NCBI GenBank assembly: GCA_949290575.1
Contig: CASESJ010000005.1
Coordinates: forward strand, 62,001-126,000
Length of the DNA stretch: 64,000 nt
DNA from: an uncultured Clostridia bacterium
GTDB taxonomy: Bacteria; Bacillota; Clostridia; Christensenellales; Borkfalkiaceae
Reading direction: 5' to 3'
Shown: one piece after another, positions 17,777 through 25,947 of the stretch
Position numbering within the stretch: position 1 is the stretch's first letter
Layout: every line of letters starts with the position of its first letter
Notes under the pieces: model-generated
The model's database searches: none
What the model saw: the letters and a program-made list of their open reading frames with translations, nothing else
Told to the model about the DNA's origin: nothing
Position numbers and translations under genes: made by a program

Positions 17777-17971
17777 TTAACCATTTATCTGCCTTGCGCG
17801 GATTACGGTGTTCACCCTAGCGATGTCCTTCTTGACGAGGTTGATGCGCATGGGGTTTTCGAGCTGACCGCTTGCGTGGCGGAAACGTAAATTGAAAAGC
17901 TCCGTCTTCAACTCGCTGAGCTTTGCTTCGAGCTCTGCGTCGGTCAAATTAACAAGTTCCTTAGCCTTCAT
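17777..17971 (-). CDS. rpmC: 50S ribosomal protein L29
   Basis: This 64-residue two-helix protein at the tunnel exit is a docking site for SRP and trigger factor. It starts [20 protein letters not shown] and overlaps the rplP end by 11 bases. An in-frame GTG three codons upstream is a weaker alternative. [20 protein letters not shown] is the conserved core. Confidence 0.97.
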   Translation of the reverse strand: MKAKELVNLTDAELEAKLSELKTELFNLRFRHASGQLENPMRINLVKKDIARVNTVIRARQING

Positions 17972-18392
17972 TTGCTTCACCGCCTTCTTCTTTCTTTATA
18001 AATTTGCACTTTACGGGAAGTTTGTGTGCCGCAAGGCGCATTGCCTCGCGCGCTACGTCTTCGGATACGCCCGCCATTTCGAACATTACTCTGTCGGGCT
18101 TGACGATTGCTACCCAGTATTCGACGGCGCCCTTACCTGAACCCATACGGGATTCGGCGGGGTGCTTCGTTATAGGTTTGTGGGGGAATATATCTATCCA
18201 GACCTGACCGCCGCGCTTGATAAATCTCGTCATTGCGATACGTGCGGCTTCTATCTGGTTAGAGGTAATTCTGCCGCCTTCCAGGGCAACGAGACCGTAT
18301 TCGCCGTAGGCAATTTTGTTGCCCTTCTGCGCTCTGCCTCTTATTCTGCCGCGGTGCTGCATTCTTCTTTTTACTCTCTTGGGAATTAACAT
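17961..18392 (-). CDS. rplP: 50S ribosomal protein L16
   Basis: This 143-residue protein stabilises tRNA in the A and P sites. [40 protein letters not shown] and [20 protein letters not shown] are typical. The C-terminal residues overlap the start of rpmC. Confidence 0.99.
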   Translation of the reverse strand: MLIPKRVKRRMQHRGRIRGRAQKGNKIAYGEYGLVALEGGRITSNQIEAARIAMTRFIKRGGQVWIDIFPHKPITKHPAESRMGSGKGAVEYWVAIVKPDRVMFEMAGVSEDVAREAMRLAAHKLPVKCKFIKKEEGGEANEG

Positions 18393-18393
18393 A

Positions 18394-19065
18394 TTACTCT
18401 TCGCCTCCGTCCGATATAATCAGTTTCTTAGAGCCGGAAAGCACTTCGCCCTTGTATATCCAGCACTTAACGCCGAGCACGCCGAACGTGGTGTGAGCTT
18501 CGGCGAAGCCGTAATCGATGTCCGCTCTGAGCGTCTGAAGGGGAATTGAACCTTCGTGGTAGCTTTCGCTGCCTGCGATTTCTCTGCCGTCGAGACGACC
18601 GGATACTGCGATTTTAACGCCCTTTACGCCCGACTTTGCAACCTTGGAGAGCTGCTGCTTGATTGCCCTTCTGTAGGATACGCGCTTTTCGAGCTGCGAA
18701 GCGACTGCCTCTGCAACAAGCTGTGCGTCCTGATCTATCTTGTCTATCTTCTTTACGTTGATGATGATTACCTTGCCGCCGGTGAGCTTTGCAAGGCTCT
18801 TCTTTATTACGTCTATTTCGGAACCGGCTTTGCCGATGAGCACGCCGGGACGACCCGTGTAGATGGTAACTTCTATCTTGTTGGCCGCTCTGACTATGGA
18901 TATGCGCGAAATAGCCGCATCGTAATACTTCTTCTTTATGAAATTGCGGATGACGTTATCTTCCTTGAGCTGCTTGCCGAAGTCCTTTTTATCTGCGTAC
19001 CACTGCGTGCTCCAGGGCGAGATTACGCCTACTCTCAAACCATGAGGATTAACTTTCTGTCCCAT
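18394..19065 (-). CDS. rpsC: 30S ribosomal protein S3
   Basis: This 223-residue protein sits at the mRNA entry tunnel and has helicase activity with S4 and S5. The KH domain ([20 protein letters not shown]) and the C-terminal domain ([20 protein letters not shown]) are present. It ends one base before rplP begins. Confidence 0.99.
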   Translation of the reverse strand: MGQKVNPHGLRVGVISPWSTQWYADKKDFGKQLKEDNVIRNFIKKKYYDAAISRISIVRAANKIEVTIYTGRPGVLIGKAGSEIDVIKKSLAKLTGGKVIIINVKKIDKIDQDAQLVAEAVASQLEKRVSYRRAIKQQLSKVAKSGVKGVKIAVSGRLDGREIAGSESYHEGSIPLQTLRADIDYGFAEAHTTFGVLGVKCWIYKGEVLSGSKKLIISDGGEE

Positions 19066-19080
19066 TGCTTAACTTCTCCT

Positions 19081-19470
19081 TTAAATTTCCTTAGCGTCGA
19101 GTATTACGGTGATGTGGCTCGTTCTCTTGAGGATTGCGTGACCGCGACCCTTGGAGACGGGCTGCATTCTCTTGAGGTGGGGACCGCCGTCCGCGAACGT
19201 TTCAGCCACGAACAGATCGCTTCTGTCCATGCCGAAATTGTGTTCGGCGTTTGCTGCCGCGCTGAGAAGTACCTTCTTGACCTCATCGCTGCCGCCCTTG
19301 TTGCAATAGGTGAGAATTGCCGCTGCCTCTTCGACGCTCTTGCCTCTGATGAGAGCAAGTACGGTTCTTACCTTGTAGGGCGAAATTCTGATATATTTTG
19401 CCGTTGCGTAAGGACGTTTATCCTTTGTTGCGGCAATCTTTTCCGTCTTTTTCTTCATATTGCTTGCCAT
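19081..19470 (-). CDS. rplV: 50S ribosomal protein L22
   Basis: This 129-residue protein has a beta-hairpin that lines the exit tunnel. AKYIRISPYKVRTVLALIRG and the loop region MQPVSKGRGHAILKRTSHIT are conserved. The N-terminus is slightly extended with basic residues. Confidence 0.99.
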   Translation of the reverse strand: MASNMKKKTEKIAATKDKRPYATAKYIRISPYKVRTVLALIRGKSVEEAAAILTYCNKGGSDEVKKVLLSAAANAEHNFGMDRSDLFVAETFADGGPHLKRMQPVSKGRGHAILKRTSHITVILDAKEI

Positions 19471-19483
19471 AACTTATTTCTCC

Positions 19484-19756
19484 TTACTTCTTGACGGTCT
19501 TTGCCGCATGTCCCTTGAATGTTCTGGTGGGTGCGAACTCGCCGAGTTTGCAGCCGACCATGTCTTCGGTGACGTATACGGGCACGTGCTTTCTTCCGTC
19601 GTAAACGGCTATCGTATGACCAACCATCTGGGGGAATATAGTAGTCGCGCGCGACCAGGTCTTGACGACTTTCTTTTCGCCCGACGCGTTCATCGCTTCT
19701 ATTCTCGACATAAGCCTTTCTTCGTAGTAAGGCCCTTTCTTAACGCTTCTTGACAT
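19484..19756 (-). CDS. rpsS: 30S ribosomal protein S19
   Basis: This 90-residue head protein starts [20 protein letters not shown]. It contains [20 protein letters not shown] and [12 protein letters not shown], which are diagnostic. Confidence 0.99.
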   Translation of the reverse strand: MSRSVKKGPYYEERLMSRIEAMNASGEKKVVKTWSRATTIFPQMVGHTIAVYDGRKHVPVYVTEDMVGCKLGEFAPTRTFKGHAAKTVKK

Positions 19757-19773
19757 TTTCTATTCTCCTTCTA

Positions 19774-20601
19774 TCAGTTGATTCTCTTTAAGATGTACTT
19801 GGAAGAAGTATTCTTCTTCTTTCTCGTCTTGTAACCGAGAGCGGGCTTGCCCCAAGGGGTCATAGGACCTGCGTGTCCGACAGGGGACTTGCCTTCGCCG
19901 CCGCCGTGAGGGTGGTCGTTGGGGTTCATGACCGAGCCGCGGACGGTAGGTCTTACGCCGAGGTAACGGGTCTTGCCTGCCTTGCCGAGGTGAACGATTT
20001 CATGTTCGAGGTTGCCGACCTGACCGACGGTCGCTTTGCATCTGACGCTTACAAGTCTCATTTCGCCCGAGGGCATCTTGAGGGTTGCATATGCGCCTTC
20101 CTTTGCCATTATCTGCGCCGAGATGCCTGCCGCTCTCGCAATCTGCGCGCCTCTGCCGGGCTTGAGCTCGATTGCGTGAACCACAGTACCTACGGGGATG
20201 TCGGCAAGCGCGAGCGCGTTGCCCGCCTTGATGTCTGCGCCTGCGCCCGAAACTACCTTGTCGCCTACGTTCAGACCGACGGGTGCGAGAATGTATCTCT
20301 TTTCGCCGTCAGCGTACGCGAGGAGCGCGATGTGCGCCGACCTGTTGGGGTCGTACTGTATCGACTTGACCGTTGCGGGTATGCCGTCCTTGTTGCGCTT
20401 GAAATCTATAATTCTGTATTTGGTTCTGTTGCCGCCGCCGATGTGACGCACGGTAATCTTACCTGTGTTGTTTCTGCCGCCCGTTTTTCTCTTATCGTGA
20501 AGAAGGCTCTTTTCGGGCTTATCCCCGCTCAGCTCCGTATAGGTGCTTACCGTCATGAAACGGCGGGAAGGGGATGTCGGTTTATATCTTTTAACTGCCA
20601 T
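19774..20601 (-). CDS. rplB: 50S ribosomal protein L2
   Basis: This 275-residue protein is needed for subunit association and peptidyl transfer. [40 protein letters not shown] and [20 protein letters not shown] include the conserved histidine near the catalytic centre. Confidence 0.99.
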   Translation of the reverse strand: MAVKRYKPTSPSRRFMTVSTYTELSGDKPEKSLLHDKRKTGGRNNTGKITVRHIGGGNRTKYRIIDFKRNKDGIPATVKSIQYDPNRSAHIALLAYADGEKRYILAPVGLNVGDKVVSGAGADIKAGNALALADIPVGTVVHAIELKPGRGAQIARAAGISAQIMAKEGAYATLKMPSGEMRLVSVRCKATVGQVGNLEHEIVHLGKAGKTRYLGVRPTVRGSVMNPNDHPHGGGEGKSPVGHAGPMTPWGKPALGYKTRKKKNTSSKYILKRIN

Positions 20602-20616
20602 TTATCTAACCTCCTG

Positions 20617-20907
20617 TCAGGATAACGAGTCGAAGAACTCAATCGTCTTGGAGTCAGCCTTGAGCTGAACGACTGCCTTCTTGTAATCGGGGGTGTAGCC
20701 CGATGTCCTGCCCATTCTCTTGAGCTTGCCTTTGCAGTTCACGGTGTTGACGCTTTCGACCTTGACGCCGAACAGCTTTTCAACCGCCTGTTTGATTTCT
20801 ATCTTGTTTGCCGACTTTGCAACGATGAAGGAGTACTTCTTGTCTGCAATGCCGTCGTAACCCTTTTCGGTGAGAAGGGGTCTTATAATGATGTCCTGAG
20901 GTAACAT
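20617..20907 (-). CDS. rplW: 50S ribosomal protein L23
   Basis: This 96-residue protein is the chaperone and SRP docking site at the tunnel exit. [20 protein letters not shown] and [20 protein letters not shown] are conserved. It overlaps rplD by one base. Confidence 0.99.
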   Translation of the reverse strand: MLPQDIIIRPLLTEKGYDGIADKKYSFIVAKSANKIEIKQAVEKLFGVKVESVNTVNCKGKLKRMGRTSGYTPDYKKAVVQLKADSKTIEFFDSLS

Positions 20908-21533
20908 TATTCTCCGTAAACCTCCTCTATCTTCTTGACTGCCGCCTTGGTGAGAACGACCTTTGCGTTTGCAACCACTTCGTAGGTAGAAATCTGTTCT
21001 ACGGGAAGAGTGGAAAGGTTTTCAAGGTTTCTTGCGGCGAGTATTACCTTTTCGTCAGCCGTATCCATTACGACTACCGCGGTCTTGTCCAGACCGAGAG
21101 CCTTCTGGAATGCAGCCATTTCCTTGGTCTTGCCTTCGGCTACCGTCAGCTTGTCGACGACTACGAGTTCGCCGTCTGCCACCTTCTTGGAGAGCGCGGA
21201 TACGAGTGCGGCAACCTTTGCCTTCTTGTTCATATCCTTAGAGAAGTCTCTGCTCTTGGGAGCGAACACGACGCCGCCCTTTATCCACTGGGGAGCGCGT
21301 ATCGAACCCTGACGGGCATTGCCCGTACCCTTCTGACGCCAGGGCTTTCTGCCGCCGCCTCTTACTTCCGTACGGGTAAGAGTGGACTTGGTGCCCTGTC
21401 TTTCGTTGGCAAGTCTCGTGACTACTGCCTGATGAATGAGTTCTTCCTTATATTCGGCTCCGAATACCTTGTCGCTCAGTTTCATCGAGCCGGCTTCGGT
21501 TCCGTCCATTTTATATACTTTAATGCTGGGCAT
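20907..21533 (-). CDS. rplD: 50S ribosomal protein L4
   Basis: This 208-residue protein has a loop in the exit tunnel ([20 protein letters not shown]). In gamma-proteobacteria L4 represses the S10 operon, but whether this applies here is unknown. The C-terminal Rossmann-like domain is complete. Confidence 0.99.
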   Translation of the reverse strand: MPSIKVYKMDGTEAGSMKLSDKVFGAEYKEELIHQAVVTRLANERQGTKSTLTRTEVRGGGRKPWRQKGTGNARQGSIRAPQWIKGGVVFAPKSRDFSKDMNKKAKVAALVSALSKKVADGELVVVDKLTVAEGKTKEMAAFQKALGLDKTAVVVMDTADEKVILAARNLENLSTLPVEQISTYEVVANAKVVLTKAAVKKIEEVYGE

Positions 21534-21547
21534 TTCGTAAGTCCTCC

Positions 21548-22177
21548 TTATTTAACGGTATCGTTGATGGTAACGACGCTGCCGTCGGGTCCGGGAACAG
21601 AACCCTTGATGAGAATGCAGTTTCTTTCTGCGTCTACTCTTACCACTTCAAGATTCTGAACGGTAACGTTTTCGCAACCGTACTGTCCTGCCAGGTGCTT
21701 GTTCTTGAAAACTCTCGAGGGAGAGCTGTTCGCGCCCATGGAACCGGGTTCTCTGTGCACGGGACCTACGCCGTGGGTTTCCTTGAGGCGGTGCTGGTTC
21801 CATCTCTTGATGACGCCCGAATAGCCGTGACCTTTGGTTACGCCGTGAACATCCACTCTGTCGCCTGCCGCGAACACGTCAGCCTTGATTTCCGAACCTA
21901 CAGCGTAAGCCGAGGGGTCGTCAAGTCTGAATTCCTTAAGAACCTTGCAGGGTTCTACGCCGGCCTTCTTGAACTGACCGAGCTGGGGTTTGGTCAAAGC
22001 CTTTTCGCTCGTCTTGTCAAAACCGACCTTCAGAGCGGCATAGCCGTCTTTTTCTACAGTTTTGATCTGGACGACGGGGCAGGGACCTGCCTCGATGACG
22101 GTTACGGGTATAACCTTGCCGTCTGCCGTAAATATCTGGGTCATGCCAGCTTTACGACCGATGATTGCTTTAATCAT
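21548..22177 (-). CDS. rplC: 50S ribosomal protein L3
   Basis: This 209-residue protein starts [20 protein letters not shown]. The central loop ([20 protein letters not shown]) with the methylatable Gln-region neighbour reaches towards the peptidyl transferase centre. A 111-base spacer separates it from rpsJ. Confidence 0.99.
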   Translation of the reverse strand: MIKAIIGRKAGMTQIFTADGKVIPVTVIEAGPCPVVQIKTVEKDGYAALKVGFDKTSEKALTKPQLGQFKKAGVEPCKVLKEFRLDDPSAYAVGSEIKADVFAAGDRVDVHGVTKGHGYSGVIKRWNQHRLKETHGVGPVHREPGSMGANSSPSRVFKNKHLAGQYGCENVTVQNLEVVRVDAERNCILIKGSVPGPDGSVVTINDTVK

Positions 22178-22288
22178 AATGTTAAAGATCCTCCGATTGA
22201 TATTTCCTGCGATACCGCGACCCCGAGTTGCGCCGGGCGAAAGCTTTCAGTCCGTCGGCACGGGCTCGTAGAGTATCGGTTTGAACTT

Positions 22289-22588
22289 TTATAACTTGAT
22301 TTTGATGTCTACGCCTGCGGGAAGCTGAACGGTGTCCAAAAGCTTTGCGTTGGGGGTGTAGATGTCGATAATTCTCTTATAAGTTCTCTGTTCGAACTGT
22401 TCGCGGCTGTCCTTGTATTTGTGGGGGCTGCGGAGAATGGTGATTATTTCGCGCTCGGTGGGAAGGGGAATGGGTCCCGAAATCTTTGCGCCGCTCTTCT
22501 TCATCGTCTCTACTATCCTCGAAGCTGCGAGGTCGACGAGTTCATGGTCGTATGCCACAAGTTTGATTCTGATTTTCTGTCCTGCCAT
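22289..22588 (-). CDS. rpsJ: 30S ribosomal protein S10
   Basis: This 99-residue protein is the first gene of the long ribosomal operon. S10 also acts as NusE in antitermination. [40 protein letters not shown] and [20 protein letters not shown] are typical. A leader of about 240 bases precedes it. Confidence 0.99.
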   Translation of the reverse strand: MAGQKIRIKLVAYDHELVDLAASRIVETMKKSGAKISGPIPLPTEREIITILRSPHKYKDSREQFEQRTYKRIIDIYTPNAKLLDTVQLPAGVDIKIKL

Positions 22589-22667
22589 TGTGTACTCCTT
22601 TTATACTAACAAATAAATTTCTTTCTCGCGTGGTCAACTTATCCGTGTGTATCGCGCTTTTTACATC

Positions 22668-22690
22668 AAAAAACGCCATAAAGATGGCGT
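22668..22690 (-). promoter_or_regulatory. candidate attenuator in the S10 operon leader
   Basis: On the minus strand ACGCCAT, four bases, ATGGCGT is followed by a T-run and then GATG. It lies between promoter and rpsJ, so it could stop transcription conditionally. A second small hairpin (AGGGG ... CCCCT) lies just upstream of it in the RNA. Confidence 0.5.
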
Positions 22691-22832
22691 AATCGTAAAT
22701 AAGCCACGGTTAGTCGCAGGGGTCACAGCCCCTACATTTGTCAGCGTAAATTATCTTTTCCCGTAGCTTTGTGGGGAAATTGAAGTAACTTTACGCCTCA
22801 TCCCATACGCACTTTTTTCAACACGCTCGACT

Positions 22833-22861
22833 ATTATATAATAACGCCGCCCGCCTGTCAA
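22833..22861 (-). promoter_or_regulatory. consensus promoter of the S10-spc-alpha operon
   Basis: Perfect TTGACA and TATAAT hexamers lie 17 bases apart on the minus strand, giving a start near 22826 and a leader of about 240 bases. Confidence 0.9.
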
Positions 22862-23184
22862 CTGATTTTTCAGCATTTTTTGCAGCATTTTGCGGCATTT
22901 GAGTGCATTTCCGGCGTATTTTTGCTCCATTTTGCGCAAAAAACGACCGAGGCTGAAATATTAGTGCCGTCCGCGCCCTTCAACCACAACATATTGACTT
23001 TTTCCCGCCTTTTTAACCGCCCGGAAAGCAATTTTTAAGCACAAATTTTTTGCCGATTTTATGTATAATATTTTCTTATACCTTTTTGCAAATGTTATAT
23101 AACAGAGTTTTTGAGCGTTTATAACACAATTTTGTGTAATAAATTATCATATATGTCATTATTACCGATTTTACTTACATTCGC

Positions 23185-23219
23185 GGCGCGCGGGCGATAT
23201 GTCGCCCGCGCGCCCCGTT
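23185..23219 (+). terminator. strong hairpin with T-run and no gene upstream
   Basis: A 13-bp stem GGCGCGCGGGCGA around TATG is followed by CCCGTTTTT. It has terminator form, but no coding gene ends here. A short transcript from the AT-rich stretch at 23.0-23.18 kb is possible. Confidence 0.45.
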
Positions 23220-23522
23220 TTTCATTCCCGATTGCGCCGTTCCTCTCCGATTTTGCCTCGCTTTTGCCTGCCCCTCCCGTCCTTTCACGCAGGCGTCCGA
23301 CGACTTACAGTCAAGCTGCCGACCCGCCCGAGGCGCGGCACTTTTTGTCTTTTAAAGCGTCCGCGCTCCACTGTTTTTTATTTCCGCCGCCTTTAGCCGT
23401 CTGTCGTCACCGCAAATTATTCCCCGTACCGCCCGCTTCCGCCCGCACTCTCGCCGCAGCTTACACGCCTAAGTGCCCTCTTGTCTTTCTTCCGCACTTA
23501 CCCGCGCTTTTTCCGCCCGCCC

Positions 23523-23590
23523 GCATGCGTGCGCGCTGCGCGCACAATAATTATTGCGCGTGCGCGTGTTGCACGTGCGCGCGCACATTG
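23523..23590. repeat. alternating purine-pyrimidine (GC/CA) tract
   Basis: About 68 bases consist almost only of GC, CG, CA and TG steps in two blocks, separated by the palindrome CAATAATTATTG. Such sequence can adopt Z-DNA or cruciform structure. Confidence 0.6.
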
Positions 23591-24022
23591 TTCAGACGCG
23601 GATATTTTCAGCGGACGTGTATAATGCGGACGCATATAATTGAGCGCGCACGGGTTTAAAAATTAAAAAAATTTCAGAATACCGACAGACAGCTATCACA
23701 GCCGTCGCCCTGCAGACCTCATAGCCCGACAACTCCGCCCGCCCCTTTGCCTGCACCTGTCAGCAACAGCGCACCGACAGCTTTTATTGGCGCGTACCCG
23801 TCCGCAAGTCGTTTCCACACCCTCGTGACACTACCTCCCGCGCCCTCACTCTCTCGCACGCCATTTGCCCTGCGTGCCCATTCTCTCACGCTGGTTTCTT
23901 CCACGCCGCGTCACCTCAATGCTCTGCGTACCCTCCCGCACCATCTTTCCTGTTTCCTCCAGCCACGCGCCGCACACGGGCGCGGAGTGGGTTATTTTTT
24001 AAAATATTTACCGCGGAGAATG

Positions 24023-24050
24023 TTTTAACCGAGCCAAACCGACTTATAAT
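24023..24050 (+). promoter_or_regulatory. promoter of hsp20
   Basis: TTTTAA, 16 bases, TATAAT. The -10 is perfect and the -35 weak. No CIRCE element or CtsR heptad repeat is seen around it. Confidence 0.55.
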
Positions 24051-24062
24051 TATAGTGAACGC

Positions 24063-24116
24063 GGAAGGAAGACGAAAGCCTTCCTCCTTAAGTTGAATTT
24101 TTCAGCATATAAGGAG
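24063..24116 (+). promoter_or_regulatory. candidate RNA thermometer masking the hsp20 ribosome binding site
   Basis: In the 5' UTR, CTCCTTA (24084-24090) is exactly complementary to TAAGGAG (24110-24116), which is the Shine-Dalgarno sequence. A competing upstream hairpin GGAAGG / CCTTCC shares one base with it. This layout fits a temperature-opened switch ahead of a small heat shock gene. Confidence 0.5.
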
Positions 24117-24123
24117 ATTTATT

Positions 24124-24537
24124 ATGAAAAACTATTTACAGAAAAGACAGTCCGGTTACGATTTGTTCGACGCATTCGACGACTTCTTCCGCCCCGTATT
24201 CTACGACGAACAGCGCGATCTCAAGACCAACATAAAGGAAACTGAAACAAACTACGAACTCGACGTGGAAATGCCGGGTTACGAAAAGGAAAACATAAAA
24301 GTTTCGCTTGAAAACGGATATCTTACCGTCAGCGCGAAGAAGGAAAGCAAGGAAGAGAGCGACGGCAAACGCTACCTGAGAAAGGAGATAAGCGAGAGCT
24401 GCTCGAGAAGCTACTACGTAGGTCAGGACGTAAGCAGAGGCGACATCAAGGCTAAGTATGAAAACGGCATACTCTGCCTGACCGTACCCAAGTCGCAGCC
24501 AAAACTGCCCGAAAGCTCGTTTATCGACATCGAATGA
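24124..24537 (+). CDS. small heat shock protein, Hsp20/alpha-crystallin family
   Basis: This 137-residue holdase binds unfolding proteins. The alpha-crystallin domain runs from about residue 38 (DLKTNIKETETNYELDVEMP) to 128. It includes GYEKENIKVSLENGYLTVSA and the closing motif ENGILCLTVPK. The N-terminal region (SGYDLFDAFDDFFRPVFYD) and the short C-terminus are normal for the family. It is monocistronic, with a possible thermometer in its leader and a hairpin after the stop. Confidence 0.96.
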   Translation: MKNYLQKRQSGYDLFDAFDDFFRPVFYDEQRDLKTNIKETETNYELDVEMPGYEKENIKVSLENGYLTVSAKKESKEESDGKRYLRKEISESCSRSYYVGQDVSRGDIKAKYENGILCLTVPKSQPKLPESSFIDIE

Positions 24538-24574
24538 CGGGCAGACATTTCAAACTGAATAATTGTCAGCCATG

Positions 24575-24612
24575 GCGGCGGAGTGCGGCAAGGCACTCCG
24601 CCGCTTGACTTT
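24575..24612 (+). terminator. hairpin after hsp20
   Basis: A 12-bp stem GCGGCGGAGTGC / GCACTCCGCCGC is followed by TTGACTTT, a weak T-tract. Its 3' end overlaps the -35 box of the next promoter. Confidence 0.55.
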
Positions 24613-24633
24613 AGTCAGATTAAAGTATAAAAT
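24605..24633 (+). promoter_or_regulatory. promoter of the CobW-type gene
   Basis: TTGACT, 17 bases, TAAAAT. No Zur-like palindrome was evident. Confidence 0.55.
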
Positions 24634-24696
24634 AAACACCGAAAATAAACTTCGCGGACGAAAATGTTTTGTGCGCAGAAAATATAAGAGGTAATT

Positions 24697-25866
24697 ATGG
24701 TTAAAATAGATATCTTCTCCGGCTTTCTCGGAGCAGGCAAGACAACCCTCATCAAAAAACTCATAAAAGAGGCTTACGCAGGCGAAAAAATCGTGCTCAT
24801 TGAGAACGAATTCGGCGAAATCGGCGTGGACGGCGGATTTATGCAGGACGCAGGCATCACGGTAAACGAACTCAACTCGGGCTGCATCTGCTGCTCGCTC
24901 GTAGGCGACTTCGCAAAAGCCCTTAAAAAGGTAGACGAACAGTACAAGCCCGACCGCATTCTCATAGAGCCCTCGGGCGTGGGCAAACTTTCGGACGTAG
25001 CCCGCGCCGTAGAAAGCGCGAACCTTGAAGACGCCGTCATAAATTCCATGACCGCAGTCGTGGACGCTAATAAGTGCAGAATGTATATGAAGAACTTCGG
25101 CGAGTTCTTCAACGACCAGATAAAGAGCGCGGCATGCATAGTCTTCAGCCACACCGACGTGGCTTCGGAGGAAAAACTTGCGCAGGCCGTCGAGCTCGTG
25201 CGCGCACAGAACGCGGGCGCGACAATAGTCACCACCGCAATGACCGCACTCGACGGCAAACAAATCCTTGCCGCCATGGAGCACACCTCCACCCTCGCGG
25301 AAGAACTTGAAAAACTCGCCGCCGAAGCTCACGAGGAACATCACGACCACGAACACGGACATCACTGCTGCCACCATGACGAGGACGAAGGCGAGCACCA
25401 CTGCCATCACCATGACGAGGACGAGGGCGAACACCACTGCCATCACCACGACGAGGATGAGGGCGAGCACCACTGTCATCACCACGACGAGGACGAGGGC
25501 GAGCACCACTGTCATCACCACGACGAGGACGAAGGCGAGCACCATTGCTGCCACCACCATCATCACGACCACGAGGGACACCACCACGCAGACGAAGTAT
25601 TCACGAGCTGGGGCGCAGAGACGGGCAAGAAGTTCACGGCGCAGGAGCTCGAGGGAATACTCGCCTCGCTCGGAGACGAGGCGAAGTACGGCAACGTACT
25701 GCGCGCGAAGGGCATTGTAGAGGGCGAGGACGGAAAGTGGCTGCACTTCGACTATGTTCCCGAAGAGAGCAACGTGCGCACGGGCTCTGCCATATATACG
25801 GGCAGACTGTGCGTGATAGGCGCAGGCATAAAAGAGGACGCTCTGAAGGAGCTTTTCGGGGTATAA
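24697..25866 (+). CDS. CobW/COG0523-type GTPase metal chaperone with His-rich repeats
   Basis: This 389-residue G3E-family GTPase is thought to deliver zinc or another metal to client enzymes. The Walker A motif GFLGAGKTT is at residues 9-17, the switch ENEFGEIGVD at 36-45, the metal-binding CICC at 63-66 and EPSG at 91-94. Residues 222-290 are a metal-binding region of repeated 12-residue units rich in His, Cys, Asp and Glu (HHCHHHDEDEGE). The C-terminal CobW_C domain follows. A second CobW-like gene lies downstream behind a terminator. A role in zinc limitation or storage is likely but the metal is not proven. Confidence 0.95.
   Translation: MVKIDIFSGFLGAGKTTLIKKLIKEAYAGEKIVLIENEFGEIGVDGGFMQDAGITVNELNSGCICCSLVGDFAKALKKVDEQYKPDRILIEPSGVGKLSDVARAVESANLEDAVINSMTAVVDANKCRMYMKNFGEFFNDQIKSAACIVFSHTDVASEEKLAQAVELVRAQNAGATIVTTAMTALDGKQILAAMEHTSTLAEELEKLAAEAHEEHHDHEHGHHCCHHDEDEGEHHCHHHDEDEGEHHCHHHDEDEGEHHCHHHDEDEGEHHCHHHDEDEGEHHCCHHHHHDHEGHHHADEVFTSWGAETGKKFTAQELEGILASLGDEAKYGNVLRAKGIVEGEDGKWLHFDYVPEESNVRTGSAIYTGRLCVIGAGIKEDALKELFGV
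25360..25560 (+). repeat. 36-bp tandem repeat encoding His/Asp-rich units
   Basis: Five full copies and one partial copy of a 36-base unit, with a few silent changes, encode HHCHHHDEDEGE. Copy number is likely variable between strains by slippage. Confidence 0.9.
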
Positions 25867-25910
25867 AACCCCGTTCGCGGCGGGATATTGCCGCACGAAT
25901 TTGATTTTAA

Positions 25911-25940
25911 GCCGCCCGCGCGGCGCGCGGGCGGCTTTTT
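25911..25940 (+). terminator. terminator/attenuator between the two CobW-like genes
   Basis: An 11-bp stem GCCGCCCGCGC / GCGCGGGCGGC with a 3-base loop and TTTTT. The ribosome binding site AAGGA of the next gene starts immediately after the T-run, so read-through controls its expression. Confidence 0.8.
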
Positions 25941-25947
25941 AAGGAAT

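Larger units (their letters stand above)
22870..24022. other. 1.15-kb region without a recognisable gene
   Basis: No frame here has a ribosome binding site or protein-like composition. The first ~300 bases are AT-rich. From about 23.2 kb the plus strand is strongly C/T-rich, with many CCCGC and TTTCC runs. It contains a 13-bp hairpin and an alternating purine-pyrimidine block, annotated separately. Long frames on both strands are side effects of the skew and translate to Pro/Ser/Arg-rich or Gly/Arg-rich sequence. Confidence 0.6.

Noticed and set aside
22751-22939. 62-codon minus-strand frame upstream of rpsJ
   Set aside because: It overlaps the consensus S10 promoter and has no binding site.
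23111-23659. 182-codon plus-strand frame in the gene-free stretch
   Set aside because: No ribosome binding site, and a Pro/Ala/Arg/Cys-rich translation that follows from the C/T-rich skew; no protein-like pattern.
23747-24028. 93-codon plus-strand frame before hsp20
   Set aside because: Composition reflects skew, there is no binding site, and it runs into the hsp20 promoter.
25360-25560. CRISPR-like array in the CobW gene
   Set aside because: The repeat is in frame, has no spacers and encodes a metal-binding His-rich arm.
25268-25720. 150-codon frame overlapping the CobW His-rich region
   Set aside because: It is a frame shadow of the repeat, giving only Thr/Arg-rich sequence.
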